Shown here piece by piece: positions 1 to 8,521 of a stretch of DNA of 64,000 bases. The first letter of the stretch is position 1. Each line of letters opens with the position of its first letter. A program made the translations under genes and the position numbers. Under the pieces are notes generated by a model, which was not told the DNA's origin, did no database searches, and was given only the letters and a program-made list of their open reading frames with translations. The DNA comes from Tannerellaceae bacterium (GTDB lineage: Bacteria; Bacteroidota; Bacteroidia; Bacteroidales; Tannerellaceae), in assembly GCA_031259845.1 (NCBI GenBank), contig JAIRKZ010000190.1, positions 1-64,000 on the forward strand. Direction: 5' to 3'.

Positions 1-45
1 TAATTTATTTTTAATAACCAATCATACAGATAAAAAACAAACGAT

Positions 46-495
46 ATGAATTTATTTGACGAGGTAAGTAACGACATTAAAGCGGCTATGCTGGCAAAGG
101 ATAAAATACGCCTGCAGGCTTTACGCGGTATAAAGAAAGAGTTCCTGGAAGCCAAGACGGCCAAAGGGGGAACCGGCGAGTTGACAGACGAAGCAGCCGT
201 CAGGATTTTGCAGAAGATGGTGAAGCAACGGAAAGAGAGCGCAGAGATATTCAAGTCTCAGGGCCGTGAAGAATTAGCCGTGGACGAACTGGCGGAAGTG
301 GCCGCCATTGAAGCCTACCTGCCCAAACAACTGACGGAGGAAGAACTGGAAGCCATCCTGAAAGAAATCATTGCCCAAACAGGCGCCCAGGGGCCCAAAG
401 ATATGGGGAAAGTAATGGGCGAGGCTACCAAAGCGCTGGCCGGCAAAGCCGAAGGGCGCATGATATCTGCCACGGTAAAAAAACTGCTCGGCTAA
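46..495 (+). CDS. GatB/YqeY domain-containing protein
   Basis: 149 residues, all one YqeY-type domain: an all-helical protein related to the tail domain of the GatB amidotransferase subunit. The N-terminus (MNLFDEVSNDIKAAMLAKD) and the internal EIAAIEAYLPKQL-like stretch (residues about 82-96, here EVAAIEAYLPKQL) are family hallmarks, as is the GKVMGE motif near 125. Length matches the family's usual ~150. The biochemical role is not settled; a link to tRNA-dependent amidation is presumed from homology only. Its TAA stop is directly followed by the ATG of the next gene, so the two are probably translated together. The 45 bases upstream are A/T-rich and begin with TAA, possibly the stop of a gene lying outside the window. 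Confidence 0.92.
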   Translation: MNLFDEVSNDIKAAMLAKDKIRLQALRGIKKEFLEAKTAKGGTGELTDEAAVRILQKMVKQRKESAEIFKSQGREELAVDELAEVAAIEAYLPKQLTEEELEAILKEIIAQTGAQGPKDMGKVMGEATKALAGKAEGRMISATVKKLLG

Positions 496-1911
496 ATGGT
501 TACATTCCTTTGCTGCCTGGCCTGCCTTGTGGGCGGGTATTTCATTTATGGCAAGTTTATAGAGCGCGCGTTCGTTATCTCCCCCACCGGGGAAACGCCC
601 GCTTTTTCCATGCGAGACGGAGTAGACTATATCCCCATGCCCACGTGGAAAATATTTATGATTCAATTTCTTAATATTGCCGGGTTAGGCCCCATTTTCG
701 GAGCGATAATGGGCGCCAAATTCGGCGTTTCTTCATTTATCTGGATAGTATTGGGCAGTATTTTTGCCGGAGCTGTGCACGATTACCTGTCGGGGATGCT
801 GTCGCTGCGCAACGGAGGGGAAAGCCTGCCGGAACTCACGGGGCGCTACCTGGGGAAGAACGTAAGGCAACTGATGCGCGGGTTCACCCTGCTGCTGATG
901 GTACTGGTAGGCGCCGTATTCGTGGCAGGCCCGGCCGGGCTGCTGGCCAAACTTACGCCGGCCAGCCTCAACATAACCTTTTGGGCTGTTATCGTATTCG
1001 CCTATTACGTTATAGCCACGCTGCTTCCGGTAGATAAAATAATAGGGCGGATATATCCCGTTTTTGCCGCGGCCCTGCTTTTCATGGCTGCGGGGATACT
1101 CGTAATGCTCGTTTACCGCTACCCGGCGCTTCCCGAGCTGACCGGCGGTTTGCAGAATACGCATCCCGAAGGGCTCCCTCTGTTCCCCATGATGTTTGTG
1201 TCTATCGCCTGCGGCGCCATATCGGGCTTTCATGCCACGCAAAGCCCGCTGATGGCCCGTTGCCTGAAAAACGAAAAGAACGGGAGGCCCGTTTTTTACG
1301 GGGCGATGATAGCCGAAGGCGTCGTTGCCCTGATTTGGGCGGCGGCTGCTGCTTACTTCTTCCACACAGGGGAAGGCGCCGCCCTTTTTACCGCCGGTTC
1401 GGGCAATGATAATGCCGCAATAATAGTAGACAGCATTACGAAAGAATGGCTGGGCGTAGCCGGAGGCTTCCTGGCCATGCTGGGCGTTATTGCCGCCCCG
1501 ATTACTTCCGGCGACACCGCTTTCCGCTCGGCCCGCCTGATAGTAGCGGATTTCCTGAAGATAGACCAGAAGCCCATGGGCAAACGGTTACTTATCTCCA
1601 TCCCCCTGTTTGTGGCGGGTTTCCTTATCCTGCAAATAGACTTCTCCATTATCTGGCGCTATTTTGCCTGGGTAAACCAGACGCTTGCCGTCTTCACCCT
1701 CTGGGCGCTCACCGTTTACCTGGCGGTAAACAAAAAACTGTACATCCTGACCCTGGCGCCCGCCTTATTTATGACAGCCGTATGCTCCACCTATCTGTTT
1801 ATAGCGCCGGAAGGCTTAGCCCTGCCGCCGCGTATCTCGCAGCTGTCAGGACTGGCTGTCAGCCTGGCAACCCTTGCCGCCTTTATCGTCTGGAAAAGAA
1901 AAATACGCTGA
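496..1911 (+). CDS. Carbon starvation CstA-family membrane transporter
   Basis: 471-residue polytopic inner-membrane protein with about 12-13 hydrophobic segments. It has the CstA-family signature: N-terminal YGKFIERAF, then DGVDYIPMPTW and the GLGPIFGAIMGAKFG stretch (residues about 56-75). E. coli CstA is about 700 residues; this shorter form is the one usually seen in Bacteroidales. The family imports peptides or pyruvate during carbon starvation; the substrate here cannot be read from sequence. The start directly abuts the stop of the YqeY gene (TAAATG), which implies translational coupling. The 3' end runs into a tandem-repeat region and faces a convergent outer-membrane gene. Confidence 0.9.
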   Translation: MVTFLCCLACLVGGYFIYGKFIERAFVISPTGETPAFSMRDGVDYIPMPTWKIFMIQFLNIAGLGPIFGAIMGAKFGVSSFIWIVLGSIFAGAVHDYLSGMLSLRNGGESLPELTGRYLGKNVRQLMRGFTLLLMVLVGAVFVAGPAGLLAKLTPASLNITFWAVIVFAYYVIATLLPVDKIIGRIYPVFAAALLFMAAGILVMLVYRYPALPELTGGLQNTHPEGLPLFPMMFVSIACGAISGFHATQSPLMARCLKNEKNGRPVFYGAMIAEGVVALIWAAAAAYFFHTGEGAALFTAGSGNDNAAIIVDSITKEWLGVAGGFLAMLGVIAAPITSGDTAFRSARLIVADFLKIDQKPMGKRLLISIPLFVAGFLILQIDFSIIWRYFAWVNQTLAVFTLWALTVYLAVNKKLYILTLAPALFMTAVCSTYLFIAPEGLALPPRISQLSGLAVSLATLAAFIVWKRKIR

Positions 1912-1964
1912 AAAAGCAAGCAAAAACGCGGCCTGTCCCGGAGAAATGCCCTTCGGAGAGGCCC

Positions 1965-2281
1965 ATTTTCCGCACAAAAACGGACAAGCGCCCCACGGAA
2001 AGGGGCTAATGCCGCGCACAAAGGGACAAATTCCCCACGAAAACGAGCTAATTCCGCGCAGAAAGGAGCAATTTCCCCACGGAAACAGGCTAATTCCGCG
2101 CAGAAAGGGGCAATTTCCCCACGGAAACGAGCAAATTCCGCGCAGAAATGGACAAATTCCGCGCGGAAACGGGTGAATTTCCGCATGGAAACGGGCTAAT
2201 TCTCCACGGAAACGGGCTAATTCTCCACGGAAACAGGCAAGTTCCGCGCAGAAAGGAGCTAATTCCGCACGGAATTTTGCC
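1965..2281. repeat. 21-bp tandem repeat array, about 15 units
   Basis: Degenerate units of 21 bp (one of 22) follow each other without unique spacers. Two unit types largely alternate: one with core TTCCGCGCAGAAA and one with core TTCCCCACGGAAAC, so many units hold an imperfect TTCC..GGAA dyad. Because 21 is a multiple of three, spurious open frames with 7-residue repeats appear on both strands; I do not treat them as genes. The array lies between the convergent cstA-family and outer-membrane beta-barrel genes. Function unknown. Confidence 0.9.
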
Positions 2282-2348
2282 CTGAATTCGCTGTCTTTGC
2301 CGGGGTAGAGACGGAATGAAGGCGTTTCTCCCGGGCAAGACGGGCGAT

Positions 2349-2376
2349 GCGCCGGCCTGCGCGCACAGGCCGGCGC
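2349..2376. terminator. GC-rich hairpin between convergent genes
   Basis: A perfect 11-bp stem (GCGCCGGCCTG pairing with CAGGCCGGCGC) closes a 6-nt loop. No T-run follows on either strand, so it is not a standard intrinsic terminator, but its place between two converging genes suggests it blocks transcription from both sides. Confidence 0.5.
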
Positions 2377-2400
2377 GCAATGGCGGAAAGACGGGCGCCT

Positions 2401-4689
2401 TTACTTTGTTCCGAACCTGGATACGTCTACTTCCCTGTCTGAAGGATTGAAATCCCCCAGCCTGAGGGTAAAGGATACAGAGACGGTGCGCGAATCGGGG
2501 ACGAGGTTCATCCTTACATCCTGCGAAGCATACTTCATCGTCATATCCGGCGTCCAGCTGTTAAACAGGTCGGCGCCTTTCAGCCTGAGTTCGGCCATAT
2601 CATGCCAGAACGACCATTTGAGGCCGGCTTCTACGTTCCAAAGGGCGGACAGCGTGGCGGGGCCCTGGATATTCCGGCTTATACAGGCGGCGGCAAATTC
2701 TAACTTTATAGCGGGGCGAGACGAAAGGGTAACGGTATTGTCCAGGCGCGAATAAAAGACGAAATTATCGTTCTCGAAAGACAGCTCGTGGAAGGCGGAG
2801 CTTTTTACCTTATCATAGAATCCGTTGAGCGTAAGCCGGGAGTCTATTGCCTTCGCGGCGGTAAAGGGAACAATCAGGTTTAACCCCGCCGCCTGCCTGT
2901 AATCATAATTCAGGGATTGGTAAATCAATGCCAGGCGGGTGGGCGACTGGTAAGGCAACTGGTCGGAATAATCTTTCAGGTAATTGCAGTAGGCCGTCAG
3001 GATGTATTTACTTTTCAGGATATAACTTAGCTGGCCGGAATACTCCCTGTAAGGCCTCAGCAGGGGATTGCCATGCAATTCGGCATAGCCGTTCAGGTAG
3101 CCGGTTCCCCCGTGCAGCGCCCAGTAGGCGGGATACACCTTGTCTGACGAGAAGGAAAGCAGCAGCATACTGCCGGGCGAAACGGAATAGTTTGCTTCCA
3201 GGGCGGGAAAGGCTGTCCACCCGGCAAAACCGGCCAGTTTGTAATACTCCCCGGTAAGCGAGGCGGATAACGACAGGTTGTCGCCAACCGTTCTCTCAAA
3301 GCCGGCGTAAAGGTTGCCGGTATATTCCTTCAGCCTGCTATCCATACCGGAGGCCGACATATCCTGCCCCGCGAGGGAATGGTAGCGCTGCGAGCTATGG
3401 TCGGCGGCATAAAGATACTGCGCCCCGTACGTAAGCTTCCACGCGCCTGCCGTATGGCTTTGATCGGCAAATACCCTGTAGCGGTTAATCGTTTGCGCAG
3501 ACCAGGCCTCGAAATCATTCTCCTTATTTTCTTTCTTTTCCACAAAATGCTGGGAGGCGGCCTCCCTGTAGCCGGTATATTCTACGCCCGCCTTCAGTCC
3601 GAAGCCGGAGGTATAGCTCAGCAGGGCGTTGTGCATCTGTACCGGCCTGTCGGCTTCCTTATGGTTTGTAGAGAGGGAGAAAGTCCCGGTAGAATTTTCA
3701 TTGTTGTCTAATCCGCCCGTAATTTGCGACGTATACGTTACGCCCAGCTTATCCCCGCCCGGTAATTTATAGTCCGTATTCAGCCGTATGGCATGCACGC
3801 CCGATTTCCGGTTTCCCCTGTTAAACTGTTCTATCCCGTAAACTTCGCCGTTCAGCAGGTGATTGGAGTATATGTCTACCCCGTTACAGGTTTGGACACG
3901 GTTGAAAGAATAGTCCAGGTCCGTCGACAGCTTCGGGGTGGAATACCGCAGCGACAGGCCTGCGGCGTAATTGGCATAATACTTCTGCTCATAGCCGGTA
4001 TTTACCTGCCCTGAAAGCCCCTCGCCCGAAGCGCCATCTTTCAGCACGATGTTAATGGCAGCCCCTCGTATATGGTATTGGGGAGGCGTGCTGTACATGA
4101 TTTCGGCCGACTGCACCCGGTCGTATGGCAACATCTTCAAGGCGGCAAGCAGGCTGGCGGCAGGCATAGACGTCATCTGCCCGTTAACCAGGATGGTTAC
4201 CCCGGTAGAACCGGCCAGGGTAAGCGCCCCGCCCTGCTCCCTTACGCCGGGCAACCGGAGCAGCGATTCATACGCATTGCTCACCACCTTTCCCTCCAGC
4301 AAACGGGGCATGTCGTACGTAATCTTGCCGTCTGCAAGCCTCGCCAGCAGACGTTCCCCCCTTGCTACAACTTCCCCAAGCGTATGCTCTTTTTCCTCCA
4401 GTTCGATACATACCTCATCCTCCCCGGTATAAAGGCGTTCATACGTTTCGTAAAGCAGGTGATGCACAATCAGCCTGAAAGACGTTACATCCGCCCTGAT
4501 ACTGAAAAAACCCAACGAATCCGTCACCGCGGCGCCAACATACGCCGAATCCGCATCCTGCATAACGACAGCCGCATTGTCTACGGGCAACCACTCCCGG
4601 CCGGTAACTTTCCCTTTCACAAGCTGGGCGTCTGCCCCCCAGGCCGTTATAAACGATAAAAAACAAAGCATCATTCTTTTCATATCCAT
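2401..4689 (-). CDS. Outer-membrane beta-barrel protein (TonB-dependent receptor-like)
   Basis: 762 residues. A signal peptide (about residues 1-21, ending AWGADA) is followed by a carboxypeptidase-like regulatory fold (about 22-110), a plug-like domain (TILVNGQMTSMP near 165, then RGAAINIVLKDG near 210) and a long C-terminal barrel rich in alternating aromatic strands. This order is that of the Bacteroidetes OMP_b-brl_3 group, related to SusC/TonB receptors but with no neighbouring SusD. The substrate is unknown. Divergently placed from the histidine kinase gene, with 139 bp between them, so the two-component system might control it; that is inference. A second start codon two residues downstream is equally possible. 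Confidence 0.88.
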   Translation of the reverse strand: MDMKRMMLCFLSFITAWGADAQLVKGKVTGREWLPVDNAAVVMQDADSAYVGAAVTDSLGFFSIRADVTSFRLIVHHLLYETYERLYTGEDEVCIELEEKEHTLGEVVARGERLLARLADGKITYDMPRLLEGKVVSNAYESLLRLPGVREQGGALTLAGSTGVTILVNGQMTSMPAASLLAALKMLPYDRVQSAEIMYSTPPQYHIRGAAINIVLKDGASGEGLSGQVNTGYEQKYYANYAAGLSLRYSTPKLSTDLDYSFNRVQTCNGVDIYSNHLLNGEVYGIEQFNRGNRKSGVHAIRLNTDYKLPGGDKLGVTYTSQITGGLDNNENSTGTFSLSTNHKEADRPVQMHNALLSYTSGFGLKAGVEYTGYREAASQHFVEKKENKENDFEAWSAQTINRYRVFADQSHTAGAWKLTYGAQYLYAADHSSQRYHSLAGQDMSASGMDSRLKEYTGNLYAGFERTVGDNLSLSASLTGEYYKLAGFAGWTAFPALEANYSVSPGSMLLLSFSSDKVYPAYWALHGGTGYLNGYAELHGNPLLRPYREYSGQLSYILKSKYILTAYCNYLKDYSDQLPYQSPTRLALIYQSLNYDYRQAAGLNLIVPFTAAKAIDSRLTLNGFYDKVKSSAFHELSFENDNFVFYSRLDNTVTLSSRPAIKLEFAAACISRNIQGPATLSALWNVEAGLKWSFWHDMAELRLKGADLFNSWTPDMTMKYASQDVRMNLVPDSRTVSVSFTLRLGDFNPSDREVDVSRFGTK

Positions 4690-4794
4690 CTATTTTTATG
4701 CAAAGGTGAACGAAAACGACGCATGCTATCATTATCAAACACTTATATAATCTTATTTAGTCTTATCACGCAAAGCGGCAAATGATAAAGGTTG

Positions 4795-4802
4795 TATCTT
4801 TG
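4795..4802 (+). promoter_or_regulatory. Bacteroidetes -7 box for the histidine kinase operon
   Basis: TATCTTTG matches the TAnnTTTG consensus exactly and ends 26 bp before the ATG of the kinase. I see no good TTG -33 element at 19 bp, so the promoter may be weak or activator-dependent. Confidence 0.5.
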
Positions 4803-4828
4803 CCCCTGTTTATTACTGAATAAGGTAT

Positions 4829-6253
4829 ATGCGGAAGTTTAAGAATGTGATACAGATTATTATCGCGGGGATATGCGTACTTTTTGTATTCAATCTAATC
4901 TGCCTGGCGGGGCTGTTTCGCTCCATAGAAGCAGAGACGGAGCGGGTAATCTCTTCATGCATAGAAGAAGCAGACAATAAGGAGATGCAAATCCGCATGA
5001 ACAGCCTGTCTGATTCGCTAAGCGACTCCCATTCTATTTCGATAACGAAATCCTTTCACGCCGTTTCCGTATCGCCGGCAGATACGCTGCCGGCAAGCGC
5101 CCGCCCTGGCGGAAGCAATAACGGGGCGGAAACGGAAAGCCGCCCGGAAGAAGCCAGTCCCGCCCCCTCCGTCATAGGGCAATTCCCGGACGAAATCAGA
5201 ACGGCCATCCACCGGAATGTAGATGCCATATTGCCCGTCAACTTACAGACATTAGACAGCCTGCTGGCTGCCGAACTGAAAGACAAAGGCATTTACCGGG
5301 AAATATACTATACGGAAATAATCAATCAGCAAACAGGAACCTCCCTGGCAAGCTCACGTAAAGACCCCCGCGCGCCAGCCGGCGATTATTCTTACGTATA
5401 CACGTACGACAATGAAAACAGGCATGCCTATAAAATATATATGGCTTCGCCGTCCGGCGTGGTATTCAGGCAAATGTCCGGCATCCTTACGTCTACCTTC
5501 CTGATAATCGTCATGCTGGGCATCGCCTTCCGGTATCTTATCCATACCGTTATGCAACAAAAAACGCTGGAAGAAATGAAAGACGATTTCACAAACAATA
5601 TGACGCATGAACTGAAAACGCCCATCGCAGCAGCTTATTCCGCCGCCGACACCCTCTTGAATTTCCGGCAGGGGGATAGCCGGGAAAAACGGCAGAAGTA
5701 CCTCCAGGTGTGCGTAGACCAGCTTTCGCATTTAAGCGGGCTGGTAGAACAGATTCTGTCGTTAAGCATGGAAAGGCGCAAGTCTATCGCCCTCAACCCG
5801 GATTATATTGAAATCAGAACCGTTATCAATCAATTAATAACCCTGCACAGGATTAAATCGGACAAGGAGGTTGTCTTCCATGTTGATATAACGCCGGAAG
5901 ACCTTACCGTATATGCCGACGGCGTACACCTGAACAATATCCTCAGCAACCTGCTCGACAATGCCATAAAATATTCCGCAGGCAAGCCAACCATAACGAT
6001 AACGGCCTGCCGCGAAAAGGCATACAGCGTGCTGAAGGTTACAGACCGGGGAATAGGAATAGCGCCCGGTAATATAGAACACGTTTTCGATAAATTCTAC
6101 AGGGTTCCTGCCGGAAACCTGCATAATGTGAAGGGATACGGACTGGGACTGTTCTATGTAAGGCAAATAGTGGAACAGCATAACGGAAGCGTCTCCGTAA
6201 AGAGCCACCTGAACAAAGGTTCTGTTTTTACAGTAAAATTACCCCTGCGATGA
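4829..6253 (+). CDS. Sensor histidine kinase
   Basis: 474-residue membrane sensor kinase. TM1 lies near residues 9-30, then a periplasmic sensor region of about 185 residues with a Ser/Ala/Pro-rich stretch (about 75-115), then TM2 (about 219-240). The HisKA domain holds the phospho-accepting His260 in NMTHELKTPI. The ATPase domain shows the N box (NILSNLLDNAIKYS), the G1 box (DRGIGIAP) and the G2 box (GYGLGLF). Layout and partner resemble the RprX/RprY pair of Bacteroides, but the signal is unknown. It overlaps the response regulator gene by 4 bp (ATGA), typical of coupled translation. Confidence 0.92.
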   Translation: MRKFKNVIQIIIAGICVLFVFNLICLAGLFRSIEAETERVISSCIEEADNKEMQIRMNSLSDSLSDSHSISITKSFHAVSVSPADTLPASARPGGSNNGAETESRPEEASPAPSVIGQFPDEIRTAIHRNVDAILPVNLQTLDSLLAAELKDKGIYREIYYTEIINQQTGTSLASSRKDPRAPAGDYSYVYTYDNENRHAYKIYMASPSGVVFRQMSGILTSTFLIIVMLGIAFRYLIHTVMQQKTLEEMKDDFTNNMTHELKTPIAAAYSAADTLLNFRQGDSREKRQKYLQVCVDQLSHLSGLVEQILSLSMERRKSIALNPDYIEIRTVINQLITLHRIKSDKEVVFHVDITPEDLTVYADGVHLNNILSNLLDNAIKYSAGKPTITITACREKAYSVLKVTDRGIGIAPGNIEHVFDKFYRVPAGNLHNVKGYGLGLFYVRQIVEQHNGSVSVKSHLNKGSVFTVKLPLR

Positions 6254-6942
6254 GAGATAACAAGAAGAAGAAAGTACTCCTGGTGGAAGACGAAACAACT
6301 CTTTCGATGATTATCAGAGATACATTGGAAGACGAAGGATTTGAATTGACGCACGCGCCCGACGGGCTTAAAGGATATGACTGTTTCCTGTCTCAAAAAC
6401 CGGATATAGTAATAGCCGATGTGATGATGCCGGGAATGGATGGCTTTGAAATGGTAAAAAAAATAAGAACGGTTGACAAAGCAACGCCCGTATTATTCCT
6501 CACGGCGCGTTCTACGCTGGACGACCTGGTGCATGGGTTTAATCTGGGCGCAAACGATTATCTGAAAAAGCCTTTCAAGATGCTGGAATTAGTGATGAGG
6601 ATTAAAGCGCTAACCAATAGAATCGTGCCGGCAAACACAGGCGGCGAGGTATTCCGGATAGGAGAATATCAATTGAATACTACCACGCAAACGCTGATTC
6701 ACGAAAAACAAAGCCAGGAATTGTCGTATATGGAAAACGAAATACTCAAACATTTGTGCATCAACCAAAACCAGGTGGTTGAAATCAAAGACATACTGTA
6801 TAATCTATGGAACGACGATAGCTGCTATAACAGGAACAGTTTACATGTATTTATCTATAAGCTAAGAAAACGGCTATCCATGGATAGCCGGGTTAAGATT
6901 CTAAACATAAGAAGCATCGGTTACAAATTAATTGTGCAATAA
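6250..6942 (+). CDS. Response regulator, OmpR/PhoB family
   Basis: 230 residues. The receiver domain (about 8-125) has acidic Glu13-Asp14, phospho-acceptor Asp57 (in IADVMMPGMDG), Thr in FLTARS and the conserved Lys of YLKKPF. The C-terminal winged helix (about 135-228) carries LSYMENEILKHL and the recognition-helix region RNSLHVFIYKLRKRL, so it binds DNA as an OmpR-type transcription factor. It is the cognate partner of the kinase it overlaps. Closest recognisable type is RprY of Bacteroides; target genes cannot be assigned from the sequence. Confidence 0.93.
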   Translation: MRDNKKKKVLLVEDETTLSMIIRDTLEDEGFELTHAPDGLKGYDCFLSQKPDIVIADVMMPGMDGFEMVKKIRTVDKATPVLFLTARSTLDDLVHGFNLGANDYLKKPFKMLELVMRIKALTNRIVPANTGGEVFRIGEYQLNTTTQTLIHEKQSQELSYMENEILKHLCINQNQVVEIKDILYNLWNDDSCYNRNSLHVFIYKLRKRLSMDSRVKILNIRSIGYKLIVQ

Positions 6943-6962
6943 TCTTTCTTTTCCGCACTGCA

Positions 6963-8339
6963 TTAAATACGCCTGTATTCTTTTACTGCCTGGGGCTGTA
7001 AGGTAGTAAGGCTTGCAATGTCTACCGGCTTGCCGGTAGCAATACTGCCCCGGGCCGCTATCCCTACCAGGCAGGCAAAGGCTCCGTCTCTCGTGCCGGC
7101 GCATTGCTTAAACGGGTCGGGCGTGCCGGGAACGAATATCTGGTCTTTCAGCAGCTTGTCTCCTCCCCCATGGCCGGATGTGCCGAAAGGTATGTGGATA
7201 TATTCCCGCCGGGAAAAATTCCGGGCCACCACGATTTCATCATAATTCACATCGCTTACCGGATGCGACTCCTGTATCCAGGCATCAATCCGCCCCTTCG
7301 TTCCGTTAAAAGCGATACGGTATCCTTCATACGGTGAATAAGCCGTTAACGAATACGACACCTGTACGCCATTCTTGTAACGGATGGTAGCCGCCATTTT
7401 ATCGAAGATATTTATATCGTTCCTGAACACGCAGCCGTCTCTCAGGTAACCGTCGTATTTCTCATTGTCTACATACAGTTGTTTATAGTAACTGTCTTTC
7501 ATAATATCAAAATAGAACTTGCACTCGCCCGTATGCCGGCACGAACGGCAATTCTCCGCCCTGTATTTTCCGTTTTTACCATAGAAGTTCAAGTCGCCCA
7601 AAGCATAAACAGATTCCGGGTCGCTGTCTGTCCACCAGTTCAACAAATCAAAATGATGGCTCGCCTTGTGTACCCACAGCGAACCGCTGCATTCCGTCAA
7701 ACGATGCCAGCGCCTGAAATAATCCGCGCCATGCGACGTATCCAGATACCAGTGAAAGTCTACGGAAGTAAGCTCCCCTATTTCACCTGCTTTTAACAAT
7801 TCCCATATCTTTGCCCGGTGGGGCGAATACCGGTAATTAAACGTTATGCGGCAATTTCTTCCTGTTCTTTTTTCAGCATCCAGAATGGCCTGCACTTTCT
7901 TTTCGTCCGTCGTAAGGGGTTTCTCCGTAATGACGTCTGCGCCCAATTCCAATCCACGGATAATAAATTCATGATGGGTAGCGTCCATGGTAGTAACGAT
8001 AAGAAGGGCGGGCTTCGTTTCGCTCATCATTTTCTCAAAATCCGTATACGTTGGGCAAGAGGCGCCTATCAAACGCTTTCCCGTCTCCACACGTCCCTGG
8101 TTTTTATCGCAAAGCCCTACAAATTCAATATAAGCGGAATAATCGTTCGCGAGGCTGCTTCCCCACATACTGCAACCTCTCGAACCTGTGCCTACCAAAG
8201 CGGTTCTTATCTTCTCCGGCGTCCTGGCCTGTGAAGATACGGCTTCCGCCTTTGCCCCGCCCGGCGGATTTAACAATGTTGTTCCTGCAATGGCCCCTGA
8301 AGCAGCCAGAAAGCTTCGCCGTGACATTTGATTTTCCAT
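6963..8339 (-). CDS. Tat-exported Gfo/Idh/MocA-family protein
   Basis: 458 residues. The N-terminus MSRRSFLAASGAIAGTT (from the Met at residue 5) is a twin-arginine signal, so the folded, NAD(P)-bound protein is probably exported to the periplasm. The Rossmann motif GTGSRG lies near residue 50, and EKPLTTDEK near 139 is the family's catalytic-region Lys-Pro motif. The remainder is the alpha/beta substrate domain with a Cys cluster (CRSCRHTGEC, about 262-271). Related exported proteins include GH109-type NAD-dependent glycosidases and sugar oxidoreductases; which applies is not decidable here. It converges on the response regulator gene. Confidence 0.88.
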   Translation of the reverse strand: MENQMSRRSFLAASGAIAGTTLLNPPGGAKAEAVSSQARTPEKIRTALVGTGSRGCSMWGSSLANDYSAYIEFVGLCDKNQGRVETGKRLIGASCPTYTDFEKMMSETKPALLIVTTMDATHHEFIIRGLELGADVITEKPLTTDEKKVQAILDAEKRTGRNCRITFNYRYSPHRAKIWELLKAGEIGELTSVDFHWYLDTSHGADYFRRWHRLTECSGSLWVHKASHHFDLLNWWTDSDPESVYALGDLNFYGKNGKYRAENCRSCRHTGECKFYFDIMKDSYYKQLYVDNEKYDGYLRDGCVFRNDINIFDKMAATIRYKNGVQVSYSLTAYSPYEGYRIAFNGTKGRIDAWIQESHPVSDVNYDEIVVARNFSRREYIHIPFGTSGHGGGDKLLKDQIFVPGTPDPFKQCAGTRDGAFACLVGIAARGSIATGKPVDIASLTTLQPQAVKEYRRI

Positions 8340-8461
8340 GATTAGATTTCATTTATTATTTATAACACTATCGTACTCTTACACTACGTATTCCGAATTT
8401 CGCGAAGATACACTTTTCCAACTTGTCTTACAAGAGTTTAAAAAGTTTTCTCCCACAACTT

Positions 8462-8491
8462 TTTGTCAATATAAATATTTATGTAAGTTTG
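8462..8491 (+). promoter_or_regulatory. topA promoter
   Basis: TTTG at 8462-8465 and a perfect -7 box TAAGTTTG at 8484-8491 are separated by 18 bp. The -7 box ends 30 bp before the chosen topA ATG. Because an in-frame upstream ATG at 8423 lies before this promoter, the promoter supports the 8522 start. Confidence 0.7.
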
Positions 8492-8521
8492 CACTCGTTT
8501 TCCAACAGAAACATTAAAAAT

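Noticed and set aside
1791..2186. Gene for a 7-residue repeat protein on the minus strand
   Set aside because: The frame exists only because 21 is divisible by three; it overlaps the 3' end of the cstA-family gene and open frames with similar repeats occur on the other strand too.
1965..2281. CRISPR array
   Set aside because: Units are contiguous at 21 bp with no unique spacers, units vary, and no cas genes are present.
8423..8521. N-terminal extension of TopA
   Set aside because: The earlier ATG precedes a well-formed promoter, and the added 33 residues do not resemble TopA.
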